Below, one piece after another: positions 1 through 6,683 of a stretch of DNA of 8,413 nt. Below the pieces are notes generated by a model. It worked only from the letters and a program-made list of their open reading frames with translations. It did no database searches and was not told the DNA's origin. Numbering within the stretch: the first letter of the stretch is position 1; each line of letters begins with the position of its first letter. Source of the DNA: Moraxellaceae bacterium. Lineage in GTDB: Bacteria > Pseudomonadota > Gammaproteobacteria > Pseudomonadales > Moraxellaceae. A program made the translations under genes and the position numbers. The DNA is taken from assembly GCA_003543245.1 (NCBI GenBank), contig DPJB01000010.1, positions 1-8,413 of the forward strand. Reading direction: 5' to 3'.

Positions 1-478
1 ACTTGGTCACGTTCTTTTCCATGCCACACTTGCGGGTGGACGAGAACACGGCATCGACCAGCGGCATCGACATGCCCTTGATGGGGTTGTCCTTGTGCAC
101 GAACACGGCCAGCGCATCGACCGCAACCGGTACAGCGGTCGGCTTGTAACCATGCTTCTTTTCAAAGGCCTGGATTTCCGCATCCTTCATGGTACGGGAC
201 ATGGGGCCAAGATTGGCCGTGCCCTGTTCCAGCGCAGGTGGCGCTGTTGACGAACCGGCACCCTGGATCTGGATGTTCACGTTCGGGTACTGCTTCTTGA
301 ACCCTTCTGCCCAGAACGTCATCAGGTTGTTCAGGGTGTCGGAGCCAACGCTCGACAGGCTGCCGGAGATACCGGAGGTCTTTTCATACACAGGCAGCTT
401 CGGGTCTACCGTAGCCTGTGCCGAGGCCACCAGGCCAAGACTGAGGCCCAGTGCTGCAACGAGGTGATTCATTTTCAT
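1..478 (-). CDS. pstS: Phosphate ABC transporter substrate-binding protein PstS (N-terminal 159 residues, cut by window edge)
   Basis: Periplasmic phosphate-binding protein that captures inorganic phosphate and delivers it to the PstCAB importer. Translation from the ATG at 478 gives a signal peptide (MKMNHLVAALGLSL..., cleavage likely after SAQA, residue 22), then the phosphate-binding loops of the PstS fold: SSVGSDTLNNLM (about 42-53), QGAGSSTAPPAL (72-83) and ANLGPMSR (88-95). The stretch PTAVPVAVDALAVFVHKDNP is also typical of the family. From memory it resembles the Pseudomonas-type PstS more than the shorter E. coli form. The frame is open to base 1, so the C-terminal half is missing. 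A Shine-Dalgarno sequence GGAGAG (483-488) lies 4 bases before the start; a second ATG two codons later is a possible alternative. A Pho box and -10 hexamer lie directly upstream, so induction by PhoB under phosphate limitation is expected. Whether pstCAB-phoU follow cannot be seen. Confidence 0.95.
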   Translation of the reverse strand, partial: MKMNHLVAALGLSLGLVASAQATVDPKLPVYEKTSGISGSLSSVGSDTLNNLMTFWAEGFKKQYPNVNIQIQGAGSSTAPPALEQGTANLGPMSRTMKDAEIQAFEKKHGYKPTAVPVAVDALAVFVHKDNPIKGMSMPLVDAVFSSTRKCGMEKNVTK

Positions 479-515
479 GACACTCTCCAAAAGAGGGTTC
501 TTTGGCGCTGACCGA

Positions 516-549
516 ATGATAGTAGTCAAATATGACAGTAATATTTCAG
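516..549 (-). promoter_or_regulatory. PhoB-dependent promoter of pstS (Pho box plus -10)
   Basis: Read on the minus strand, 549-532 is CTGAAATATTACTGTCAT. By my count this matches the Pho box consensus CTGTCATAWAWCTGTCAY at 15 of 18 positions, with a perfect promoter-proximal half-site CTGTCAT. Exactly 10 bases further on is TATCAT (521-516), a good -10 hexamer. No separate -35 is needed because PhoB takes its place at such promoters. Transcription would start near 509, about 30 bases before the pstS ATG. Confidence 0.8.
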
Positions 550-588
550 TGGCAGGCCGAGGCGAACTGCACGAGGGCAGTCCTGATC

Positions 589-610
589 TGCAAACCCGCA
601 GGGGTTTGCA
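589..610 (-). terminator. Hairpin after the small secreted-protein gene (possible terminator or mRNA end)
   Basis: A perfect 9-bp inverted repeat, TGCAAACCC and GGGTTTGCA with a 4-base loop, begins 5 bases after the stop codon of the small gene at 616-885. It lies before the Pho box of pstS. No T-run follows on either strand, so it is not a classic intrinsic terminator. It may stabilise the 3' end of the mRNA or weaken read-through into pstS. Confidence 0.45.
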
Positions 611-615
611 AGCGC

Positions 616-885
616 TTACTTTGTTGCCATGTAGGCATCAATGACGTCATTGCCCGGTGCCTTCAGCGTCATGCCTTCCGGGCCTTCGCCAATACGCGAC
701 ACGTTGATGGTTGGCTCGCCGTGCTGCTCAAACTGCTCCAGCTCCTTGCTGCCTTCCTTGAAAACCCACAGACGGCCATTCTCGACCTTGGTGACAAAGC
801 CAGGCTTGTCGTACGGTGTGGCGGCCAGTGCCGGCAGCACCACGGCGGCGGCCAGTGCGGCGGCCAGAGAGATACGCTTGAACAT
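616..885 (-). CDS. Small secreted protein of unknown function, predicted Pho-regulon member
   Basis: An 89-residue protein whose family I cannot name. The N-terminus is a clear Sec signal peptide: MFKR, then an Ala/Leu/Val-rich core to about residue 20, with cleavage likely at ALA|A after residue 21. That leaves a mature periplasmic domain of about 68 residues with no cysteines and a mixed charged composition. Visible segments are KPGFVTKVENGRLWVFKEGS (about 27-46), which looks like two beta strands around a turn, a charged stretch KELEQFEQHGEP, and a C-terminal part ending NDVIDAYMATK. There is no lipobox. The start at 885 is chosen because the signal peptide begins there; the ribosome site is weak (GGGGA about 7 bases before). 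The gene is upstream of pstS on the same strand and has its own Pho box, so a role in phosphate acquisition or in the response to phosphate starvation is inferred. The biochemical activity is unknown. Confidence 0.85.
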   Translation of the reverse strand: MFKRISLAAALAAAVVLPALAATPYDKPGFVTKVENGRLWVFKEGSKELEQFEQHGEPTINVSRIGEGPEGMTLKAPGNDVIDAYMATK

Positions 886-917
886 GAGGAGATCCCCGGT
901 TGACTGATTCGGGGCCT

Positions 918-951
918 ACCTTAGCCGCACGAAGTGACGGAAATGTGACAG
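918..951 (-). promoter_or_regulatory. Predicted Pho box and -10 for the small secreted-protein gene
   Basis: Minus-strand bases 951-934 read CTGTCACATTTCCGTCAC, matching CTGTCATAWAWCTGTCAY at 15 of 18 positions by my count, in the orientation that drives the gene at 885. Ten bases downstream is TAAGGT (923-918). It is weak overall but keeps the three most conserved -10 bases (TA...T) and has the same spacing as the pstS promoter. The leader would be about 25 bases. Another TGTCAT (965-960) lies farther upstream but is not in the 11-bp phase of PhoB direct repeats. Confidence 0.7.
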
Positions 952-995
952 TGCGTGGTATGACAATCGGCCTGCCATCGCCCGTGCCGGCTGTT

Positions 996-1001
996 TATAC
1001 T
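996..1001 (+). promoter_or_regulatory. Candidate -10 element of the first yciA gene
   Basis: TATACT matches the sigma-70 -10 consensus at 5 of 6 positions and lies 27 bases before the ATG at 1029, which would give a leader of about 20 bases. I see no convincing -35 about 17 bases upstream. The element is in the 143-base divergent region shared with the Pho-box promoter on the other strand. Confidence 0.35.
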
Positions 1002-1028
1002 CGTCTGGCGCCTACACAGAGAGACACC

Positions 1029-1427
1029 ATGAATTCGCACCACGACAACGCCCCGGAACCACGCGGCACGCTCTGCCTGCAAACGCTGGCGATGCCGGCG
1101 GATGCCAATCCCAATGGCGACATCTTTGGTGGCTGGCTGGTCTCACAAATGGATCTCGCCGGCGGGGTTGCCGGGCGCAAGCGCGCCCGCGGGCGCATCG
1201 CCACCGTGGCCATCGACAGCATGGTGTTCCTGCGGCCACTGAAGGTCGGCGACATTGTCGGCTTCTACACCGAGGTACTGTCGGTCGGCCGCTCCTCGAT
1301 CAAGATCCTGATCGAAGTCTGGAAAACCGATGACCTGACCGGCCAGCACACCAAACTCACCGAGGGCCTGTTCACCTTTGTCGCGATTGATGACGAAGGC
1401 AACACACGCCCCATCCCGCCAGCCTGA
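1029..1427 (+). CDS. yciA: Acyl-CoA thioesterase, YciA family (first of two tandem copies)
   Basis: Single-domain hotdog-fold enzyme that hydrolyses acyl-CoA to free acid and CoA in the cytoplasm; YciA proteins are broad-range and act as hexamers. From the ATG at 1029 the product is 132 residues, the same length I recall for E. coli YciA, and it aligns with it throughout: LQTLAMPADANPNGDIFGGW (18-37) with the helix carrying the Asn/Asp active-site residues (N29, D31), SQMDLAG (39-45), MVFLRPLKVGD (65-75), IEVW (95-98) and TEGLFTFVAID (111-121). The frame is open upstream to 900, but that extension has no family similarity, so the 900 start is rejected. The ribosome site is poor (purine-rich AGAGAGA about 4 bases before ATG). 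An intact paralogue follows 81 bases downstream. Confidence 0.93.
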   Translation: MNSHHDNAPEPRGTLCLQTLAMPADANPNGDIFGGWLVSQMDLAGGVAGRKRARGRIATVAIDSMVFLRPLKVGDIVGFYTEVLSVGRSSIKILIEVWKTDDLTGQHTKLTEGLFTFVAIDDEGNTRPIPPA

Positions 1428-1469
1428 TTAACGTCAGGCACCACGCGCGCATCCGGCAGCGAGTCGATC

Positions 1470-1478
1470 TGCTATAAA
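1470..1478 (+). promoter_or_regulatory. Extended -10 promoter candidate of the second yciA gene
   Basis: TGCTATAAA is a perfect TGn motif followed by a hexamer matching TATAAT at 5 of 6 positions. It sits in the 81-base gap between the two thioesterase genes and would start transcription near 1485, about 24 bases before the ATG at 1509. No -35 is evident, as is common for extended -10 promoters. It implies the second copy can be expressed separately from the first. Confidence 0.5.
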
Positions 1479-1508
1479 CAGGGCATTCCTTTCCCACCGG
1501 AGTGCCTC

Positions 1509-1916
1509 ATGACCGACAGCACTGGCAGCACCACCCCGAACGGCGTCATTTCCCTGCAAACCATTGCCATGCCATCCGACACCAACTGGAACGGTGACAT
1601 CTTTGGTGGCTGGCTGATGGCACAGATGGACCTTGCCGGTGCCGTTGCTGCACGCAAGCGCGCCCATGGCCGCATCACCACCATCGCGGTTGACAGCATG
1701 GTCTTCCATCATCCGGTGCAGATCGGTGACGTGATTTCCTGCTATTCGACCATCGAGCGCATTGGCAACACGTCGATGAAAATCCGCATCGAGGTCTGGG
1801 AAACCGCTGACCCCTGCCGGCCACCGGTGAAGCTCACCGAAGGTGTATTCACCTACGTGGCGATTGACGAGAGCGGACGGCCGCGCGCGGTGCCGCCGGA
1901 AGCCTGCCCGGTGTAA
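1509..1916 (+). CDS. yciA: Acyl-CoA thioesterase, YciA family (second of two tandem copies)
   Basis: A 135-residue hotdog-fold acyl-CoA thioesterase, paralogous to the gene just upstream. Over about 120 aligned positions I count 69 identities, roughly 57%. It keeps the signature LQTIAMPSDTNWNGDIFGGW (16-35), the active-site N28 and D30, QMDLAG (39-44) and TEGVFTYVAID (110-120). It differs in places likely to line the substrate tunnel or subunit interface: a tryptophan (W27) before the NGD motif, FHHP (67-70) where the family usually has FLRP, and CRPP in the loop after IEVW. The ATG at 1509 has a proper Shine-Dalgarno GGAG (1499-1502) 6 bases upstream, better than that of the first copy. Substrate preference cannot be read from the sequence; divergence between the copies suggests different acyl-CoA ranges or regulation. 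Confidence 0.92.
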   Translation: MTDSTGSTTPNGVISLQTIAMPSDTNWNGDIFGGWLMAQMDLAGAVAARKRAHGRITTIAVDSMVFHHPVQIGDVISCYSTIERIGNTSMKIRIEVWETADPCRPPVKLTEGVFTYVAIDESGRPRAVPPEACPV

Positions 1917-1943
1917 TCATCCTGCGCGTGCATTGAGACGCGG

Positions 1944-1970
1944 AACGGACTTTTTGCACGGTCCTTTTTT
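1944..1970 (+). terminator. Probable intrinsic terminator after the tandem yciA genes
   Basis: AACGGAC and GTCCTTT can pair (with one C/T mismatch) around a 10-base loop, and the 3' arm runs straight into a T-run (1965-1970). The stem is short, so strength is uncertain, but the place, 27 bases after the stop of the second thioesterase, fits termination. Confidence 0.5.
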
Positions 1971-2065
1971 CTCGACGCCCCACCATTCACCCGGCAGAAT
2001 CACCCATTGTCGGCACTGCCCCGCAGCACCGGCGCCCGGAACAACAATAAAAACAACGCTGGTGA

Positions 2066-3721
2066 ATGATGTCGCTCTTTCTGCGCGCCCTGGCCCTGGT
2101 CCTGGGCACCCTGCTCCTGTCCGGCTGTGTCCTCAGCTATCACGAAAGTGCGCCGCGCAAGACGCTGCGTAACGGCACCCTGCTGAAGCAGACGTACTAC
2201 CACGCCGAAACCACGGCGGAAGATGGCACAAAAATCCGCTTCACCGTTTACCAGCCACGCATGCGTACGGACCACACCACACCGCTACTGATCCATGCCC
2301 ATGGCTATGGCCTCAGCCGCATGGCACGGCCACTGTCGTTCTATGGAACGCTGCTGCCGCCCGGCGAGATTGCCCTGCAGGCATGGCATGACGGTTACTT
2401 TGTCATCAGTTACGACCAGCGCGGTCACGGCTCGACCGGCGACAGCGTGGGACTGATCCGGCCCGACAAGGAAGCGGATGACGTCTCACGCATCATTGAC
2501 TGGGCGGTGCGCAACCTGCCGCTGGCCACCGACAACAATGATCCGGTGGTCGGCATGCTTGGCGAATCCTATGGTGGCGCCGTGCAGCTGCTGGCCAGCA
2601 CCCGCGATGCCCGCATCGATGCCATTGTGCCCATCACGGCCTGGTACAACCTGGACCAGGCGCTGTTCCCGAACGGCGTCCCCAAGACCAGCTGGATCAC
2701 CTTTCTGGGTGCCATTGGCTATGTCTTCAATCCGTTTCACATGGATAACGGCATGAGCGGCGAGCTGATTGGCGAGATGTTCGGCAACAACAACCCGCAC
2801 CTGCGCAAGACCCTGCAGAACAACAGCCTCTCCGCCCACTGCGGCAACGGCGTCTGGCCCAAGGCCGATGCCTTGCTGATGCCGGGCATGCGCGACGTGC
2901 TGTTCCCCTACAACCAGTCGGTCGACATACAGCGCTGCTTCAAGATGGCCGGCAAGGACGTCCGCCTGGTGGCGATTGCAGACGGCCATCTGCTGCCAGG
3001 GTCACAATGGTCAACGGGGACACCCGTCTGGGAAATGCAGGATGAGGTCAGTTGTGGCGGCAAGACCCTGCAGACAGCCGCCCTCATCCGCGACTGGCTG
3101 GATGGCAAGCTCAGGGGTGATGAGAAGGCGCTGGCACGGGTGCCGCACTTCTGCCTGACCGGTGACGAACTGGCCGATGCCCGCCAGCAGATCGGGGAAT
3201 GGCAGGAGCTCAGGCCGGTGCATGTCGGCAGCGGCATGAGTGGCCAGTTCGAGCTGCTGCTGAAACCGCTGGATCATGTCGGCAACTGGTTGCGCCCGGC
3301 GCATGTGCCGGCCAACTGGGACAAGCCGCACAATGGCTGGATACGCCCGGCCCGAGTGCCCCTGCTGGCACCCAAGGAATCCACCTGGGTGGCGGGTGTC
3401 CCGCGCATTGCACTGACCTTCAGCCACACCGACCGTGATGATCCCGTACTCTACCTGCGTCTTGCCAAGTGGCGGCCCGGCTCCGGCAGCTACACCGTGC
3501 TCAACCAGCAGGTCACCCCGGTGCATGCAAAAGGTCCGCTGGAGTTCGAGCTGGGCGGCGTCAGTGCCCGGATCGAACCGGGCGAGGTACTGGGCCTGCT
3601 GGTCACCGGCTGGAATTCGCAATTCCGTTTTGCCGGCTCGGGCAGCGCGACCGACGCCACTGTGGCGGGCCGTATTGCCCTGCCTCTGGTCAGCGCCGTA
3701 CCAGCACCCGCACAACCCTGA
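2066..3721 (+). CDS. Lipoprotein alpha/beta hydrolase, X-Pro dipeptidyl-peptidase/CocE-like
   Basis: Predicted secreted, lipid-anchored serine hydrolase of 551 residues. Residues 1-20 are a lipoprotein signal with lipobox LLSG|C and modified C21; valine rather than aspartate at +2 favours the outer membrane. The hydrolase core (about 55-310) shows HAHGYG (77-82, oxyanion region), SYDQRGHGSTG (115-125) and the nucleophile elbow GESYGG with Ser168. Likely triad partners are Asp277 (GMRDVLFP) and His308 (DGH). Residues about 390-545 (PRIALTFSHTDRDDPVLYLRL...EPGEVLGLLVTGW) resemble the C-terminal beta-sandwich of S15-type peptidases and CocE esterases. Two adjacent ATGs (2066, 2069) are possible starts; GGTG at 2061 is spaced better for the second. 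The gene stands alone between two terminators, and I see no clear promoter in 1971-2065. The substrate (peptide, ester or amide) cannot be told; a lipase-like or acyltransferase role is an alternative. Confidence 0.85.
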   Translation: MMSLFLRALALVLGTLLLSGCVLSYHESAPRKTLRNGTLLKQTYYHAETTAEDGTKIRFTVYQPRMRTDHTTPLLIHAHGYGLSRMARPLSFYGTLLPPGEIALQAWHDGYFVISYDQRGHGSTGDSVGLIRPDKEADDVSRIIDWAVRNLPLATDNNDPVVGMLGESYGGAVQLLASTRDARIDAIVPITAWYNLDQALFPNGVPKTSWITFLGAIGYVFNPFHMDNGMSGELIGEMFGNNNPHLRKTLQNNSLSAHCGNGVWPKADALLMPGMRDVLFPYNQSVDIQRCFKMAGKDVRLVAIADGHLLPGSQWSTGTPVWEMQDEVSCGGKTLQTAALIRDWLDGKLRGDEKALARVPHFCLTGDELADARQQIGEWQELRPVHVGSGMSGQFELLLKPLDHVGNWLRPAHVPANWDKPHNGWIRPARVPLLAPKESTWVAGVPRIALTFSHTDRDDPVLYLRLAKWRPGSGSYTVLNQQVTPVHAKGPLEFELGGVSARIEPGEVLGLLVTGWNSQFRFAGSGSATDATVAGRIALPLVSAVPAPAQP

Positions 3722-3759
3722 TGGCAGATGCAGGCCATGTGAATAAAAGTTACCTGAAT

Positions 3760-3793
3760 AAAAAAGGGAGCACCTTGCGGTCGCTCCCTTTTT
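3760..3793. terminator. Strong bidirectional intrinsic terminator between converging genes
   Basis: GGGAGC (3766-3771) pairs with GCTCCC (3783-3788), and an inner ACC/GGT pairing closes a TTGC loop with one bulged C. The stem is flanked by six A's on the left and five T's on the right, so it is a T-tailed terminator on both strands. It lies 39 bases after the hydrolase stop (plus) and 35 bases beyond the stop of the DUF3617-type gene (minus), ending both transcription units. Confidence 0.9.
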
Positions 3794-3827
3794 GTTTGCC
3801 AGGTATTTGCAAACTTTTTTGCGAAAA

Positions 3828-4421
3828 TCAGCGCGCCTGTTTCTTCATCTGCTGCTCATATTCTTTCTGCACCTGGGACGCCGGCTTCACCTTGCCGCAA
3901 TCCGATGCAACATGCTGCATGCGAGTACTCATGCTGTAGGGCTGCTGCTTGCCGTCACGCAGCATGGTGCCGTTCATGCTCATGCGATAGGCCTTTGCAC
4001 TTTCAAACACCACCTCGGCAGTGCCCTTGGTGGGCGGCTCGGTGCAGGCAATGTCTGCCACCCAGCGACTGGCTGTGCGAGTCACTACCTTGGTGGTGCA
4101 CTTGCCGTCACTCACCGGAATCTGCTCACGCTTGATGTCGTCTTCCGTCAGGCAGATCCGGATGCCGGTGCCGCTCATGGACACCCCCATGTTGCCCATC
4201 TGGGCCTCGATCATCTTGCGCTGTTCGGGCGGCATCTGGGCCAGCTGCGCCTGCATTTTCTGCATGGCCTGCTGCATTTCGGCCGGGTCCGGCATGCCGA
4301 CACCCTTGCCACCCTGAATCTGCATTTCCCACAGGCCAGGCTTGATCTGGGGCGGTGCAGCATGGGCCGCCGCGGCCAGACACAGGGCCAGCACACTCAC
4401 TATTGAACGGGATAATTTCAT
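3828..4421 (-). CDS. Secreted DUF3617-family protein with a Met-rich segment
   Basis: A 197-residue exported protein of unknown function. The signal peptide (MKLSR, hydrophobic core, AHA|A cleavage after residue 21) is followed by PPQIKPGLWEMQIQ, the PGLWE motif typical of DUF3617 proteins. The C-terminal half carries C90 (ICLT), C108, C126 and C175, four cysteines that could form two disulfides in the periplasm. Between the two parts, residues 43-82 form a Met/Gln-rich, probably helical stretch with nine methionines in 40 residues. The end (EYEQQMKKQAR) is charged and helical. The start at 4421 is chosen over an upstream in-frame ATG at 4550 because the signal peptide begins here and AGGAG (4429-4433) lies 7 bases before it; the longer form would overlap the uvrD stop. 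It follows uvrD by 73 bases on the same strand with no evident terminator, so co-transcription is possible. Function is not inferable. Confidence 0.88.
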   Translation of the reverse strand: MKLSRSIVSVLALCLAAAAHAAPPQIKPGLWEMQIQGGKGVGMPDPAEMQQAMQKMQAQLAQMPPEQRKMIEAQMGNMGVSMSGTGIRICLTEDDIKREQIPVSDGKCTTKVVTRTASRWVADIACTEPPTKGTAEVVFESAKAYRMSMNGTMLRDGKQQPYSMSTRMQHVASDCGKVKPASQVQKEYEQQMKKQAR

Positions 4422-4494
4422 GACGGGTCTCCTGCCCTGGAAAAAAACACTGCCCGGATCATCCCACAGCCCTGGCCAATCAAGAAGTCCTGCA

Positions 4495-6672
4495 TCACAC
4501 CGCTTCCAGTCGTGCATATTGCGCCACCAGCCACTTGCTGCCGGCGTCATGAAAGTTCACCTGGATACGCGCATTCGGCCCGTTGCCCTCAAACTTGAGG
4601 ATCACGCCATCACCAAAGCGCGGATGCCGGACCGGCTGGCCAAGGCGGAAAGCGCCACTGCCCTCGTCATTGCCGCCCAGCCGCGACGGCGCGGTATTGA
4701 TGGCCGCTGACGGCAAGGTGAAACCCCGGCTGTTGTTGCCGGCACGCACGCGCTGCAACAACACCTCGGGAATCTCGCGCAGAAAGCGTGACGGTGCGTT
4801 GTGTTTTTCATCGCCATACAAGCGACGGATTTCCGCGTGCGTAATGACCAGCTCTTTCATGGCGCGCGTGATGCCGACATAGCAAAGCCGCCGCTCCTCC
4901 TCCAGGTTGTTGTCCTGTAGGGCCATCTCGTGCGGGAACAGGCCTTCTTCCAGCCCCGCCAGAAACACCAGCGGAAACTCCAGCCCCTTGGCAGAATGCA
5001 GCGTCATCAGCTGCACGGCATCCTCGAATTCGCTGGCCTGGGCTTCGCCGGCTTCCAGTGCCGCATGGTCCAGAAAAGCCGCCAACGCACTCGGCGCCTC
5101 TTCTTCATCCCATTCGAACTCGCGCGAGGCCGCCACGAGTTCCTTCAGGTTTTCCAGGCGGGTCTGGCCCTTTTCACCTTTTTCCTTTTCATGGTGCGCC
5201 CACAGGCCGGTGCCATGTATCACGGCATCGACTCGTTCGTGCAGGGGCACGCCTTCGGTCTTGCGCTCCAGATCGCGCACCAGATCGGTAAACACGCACA
5301 GCTTGCTGATCACGCTGGACGGCAGAAGATTGTCGGCATGAGCACGCTCGACTGCCTGCCACAATGACACGCCCAGTTCGCGCGCCAGTGCCCGCAGGGC
5401 ATCCATGCTCTTGTCACCAATGCCGCGCACCGGCAGGTTGACCACGCGTTCAAAGGCTGTGTCGTCATTCGGATTGGCCATCAGGCGCAAGTAGCCGACG
5501 GCATTGCGGATTTCTGCACGCTCGAAAAAGCGCAGGCCGCCATGAATGCGGTACGGCATCTGCGCCCGGATCAATGCTTCTTCCAGCACGCGTGATTGCG
5601 CATTGGAACGGTAGAGCACCGCCATCTCCTTGCGCATCATGCCGCGATTCACCGCCTGCCCGATCTCGCGCACGATGTACTGGGCTTCGTCGAGATCGTT
5701 GAACGCGGTGTACAGCCGGATCGGTACGCCCTCGACACCCTCGGTCCACAACTCCTTGCCAAGGCGATCGCTGTTCTGCGCGATCACGGCATTGGCCGCC
5801 GCCAGAATGTTGCCGGTGGAGCGGTAGTTCTGTTCCAGACGGATCACGTCAGCATCGGGATAGTCGCGCTGGAACTCCCGGATGTTCTCGATTTTCGCCC
5901 CACGCCAGCCGTAGATGGACTGGTCATCGTCACCCACCACGGTAAGCATGTTTTCCTTGCCCGCCAGCATGCGCAGCCACGCATACTGCACCGCGTTGGT
6001 GTCCTGGAACTCGTCCACCAGAATGTGCCGGAAGCGGCTCTGGTAGTGCTGCAACAGACGGGGCTCCTTCAGCCAGAGCTCGTGGCTGCGCAACAGCAGC
6101 TCGGCAAAATCGAGCATGCCGCCACGGGCACAGGCGTCTTCATAGGCCTGGTAGATACGTGTCATGGTGGCCAGGAACAGGTCGCCGTTGTGCTGGATGT
6201 GCTGGGGCCGGTGTCCCTCGTCCTTCTGTCCGTTGATGAACCAGGCGGCCTGACGGGCCGGCCACTTGTCCTCGTCCAGATTGAGTTCGCGGATCACGCG
6301 TTTGAGCAGGCGGGTCTGGTCATCGCTGTCCAGAATCTGGAAGTTCTGCGGCAGGCTGGCCTCGGCCCAGTGGGCACGCAGGAAACGGTGGGCCAGACCG
6401 TGAAAGGTCCCCACCCACAGCGCCTGTGTGGGAATGCCGAGCAGGCTTTCCAGGCGATGGCGCATCTCGGCCGCCGCCTTGTTGGTGAAGGTGACGGCCA
6501 GGACACTCCAGGGCGACAGGCCATGCTCCTGGCAAAACCAGGCGATGCGCGTGGTCAGGACACGGGTCTTGCCGGAGCCGGCACCCGCCAGCACCAGCAG
6601 GTGCTGGGCATCGGAGGTAACGGCATCCATTTGTGCGGCATTCAGACCGCTGGTCAGGTTTGTGAGCTTCAT
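4495..6672 (-). CDS. uvrD: DNA helicase II, UvrD
   Basis: ATP-driven 3'-to-5' SF1A DNA helicase of methyl-directed mismatch repair and nucleotide excision repair; it also clears RecA and stalled RNA polymerase from DNA. The 725-residue product has close to the usual family length of about 720. All helicase motifs are visible in order: Walker A AGAGSGKT (29-36), motif Ia TFTNKAAAEMRHR (61-73), Walker B VDEFQDT (219-225), motif III GDDDQSIYGWRGA (247-259), motif IV LEQNYRST (279-286), motif V LHSAKGLEF (558-566) and motif VI YVGITRA (598-604). The C-terminus (about 676-725, LGQPVRHPRFGDG...KWLVAQYARLEAV) is the Tudor-like domain that binds RNA polymerase. The ATG at 6672 agrees with the family N-terminus (LNAAQMDAV), although no Shine-Dalgarno precedes it. 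No LexA (SOS) box of the form CTG-N10-CAG was seen upstream. PcrA/Rep are less likely given the full-length match to UvrD. Confidence 0.97.
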   Translation of the reverse strand: MKLTNLTSGLNAAQMDAVTSDAQHLLVLAGAGSGKTRVLTTRIAWFCQEHGLSPWSVLAVTFTNKAAAEMRHRLESLLGIPTQALWVGTFHGLAHRFLRAHWAEASLPQNFQILDSDDQTRLLKRVIRELNLDEDKWPARQAAWFINGQKDEGHRPQHIQHNGDLFLATMTRIYQAYEDACARGGMLDFAELLLRSHELWLKEPRLLQHYQSRFRHILVDEFQDTNAVQYAWLRMLAGKENMLTVVGDDDQSIYGWRGAKIENIREFQRDYPDADVIRLEQNYRSTGNILAAANAVIAQNSDRLGKELWTEGVEGVPIRLYTAFNDLDEAQYIVREIGQAVNRGMMRKEMAVLYRSNAQSRVLEEALIRAQMPYRIHGGLRFFERAEIRNAVGYLRLMANPNDDTAFERVVNLPVRGIGDKSMDALRALARELGVSLWQAVERAHADNLLPSSVISKLCVFTDLVRDLERKTEGVPLHERVDAVIHGTGLWAHHEKEKGEKGQTRLENLKELVAASREFEWDEEEAPSALAAFLDHAALEAGEAQASEFEDAVQLMTLHSAKGLEFPLVFLAGLEEGLFPHEMALQDNNLEEERRLCYVGITRAMKELVITHAEIRRLYGDEKHNAPSRFLREIPEVLLQRVRAGNNSRGFTLPSAAINTAPSRLGGNDEGSGAFRLGQPVRHPRFGDGVILKFEGNGPNARIQVNFHDAGSKWLVAQYARLEAV

Positions 6673-6683
6673 CGCACTATTCT

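Noticed and set aside
532..907. Plus-strand frames opposite the small secreted-protein gene
   Set aside because: The minus-strand frame has a textbook signal peptide and a Pho box; the plus frames have no motif or plausible start.
900..1028. N-terminal extension of the first yciA (43 extra residues)
   Set aside because: The extension runs through the divergent promoter region including the Pho box and has no similarity to YciA; starting at 1029 gives the usual 132 residues.
3011..3715. Minus-strand frame of 234 codons, and another at 2486-2989, opposite the lipoprotein hydrolase
   Set aside because: Both are shadows of a gene with a clear lipobox, triad and domain pattern; neither has a ribosome site or family similarity.
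3792..4406. Plus-strand frame of 204 codons opposite the DUF3617-type gene
   Set aside because: It overlaps the strong terminator, is antisense to a gene with a signal peptide and good ribosome site, and is rich in His/Leu as expected of a shadow.
4422..4550. Upstream start for the DUF3617-type protein
   Set aside because: It would overlap the end of uvrD and put 43 residues before a good signal peptide that has its own Shine-Dalgarno.
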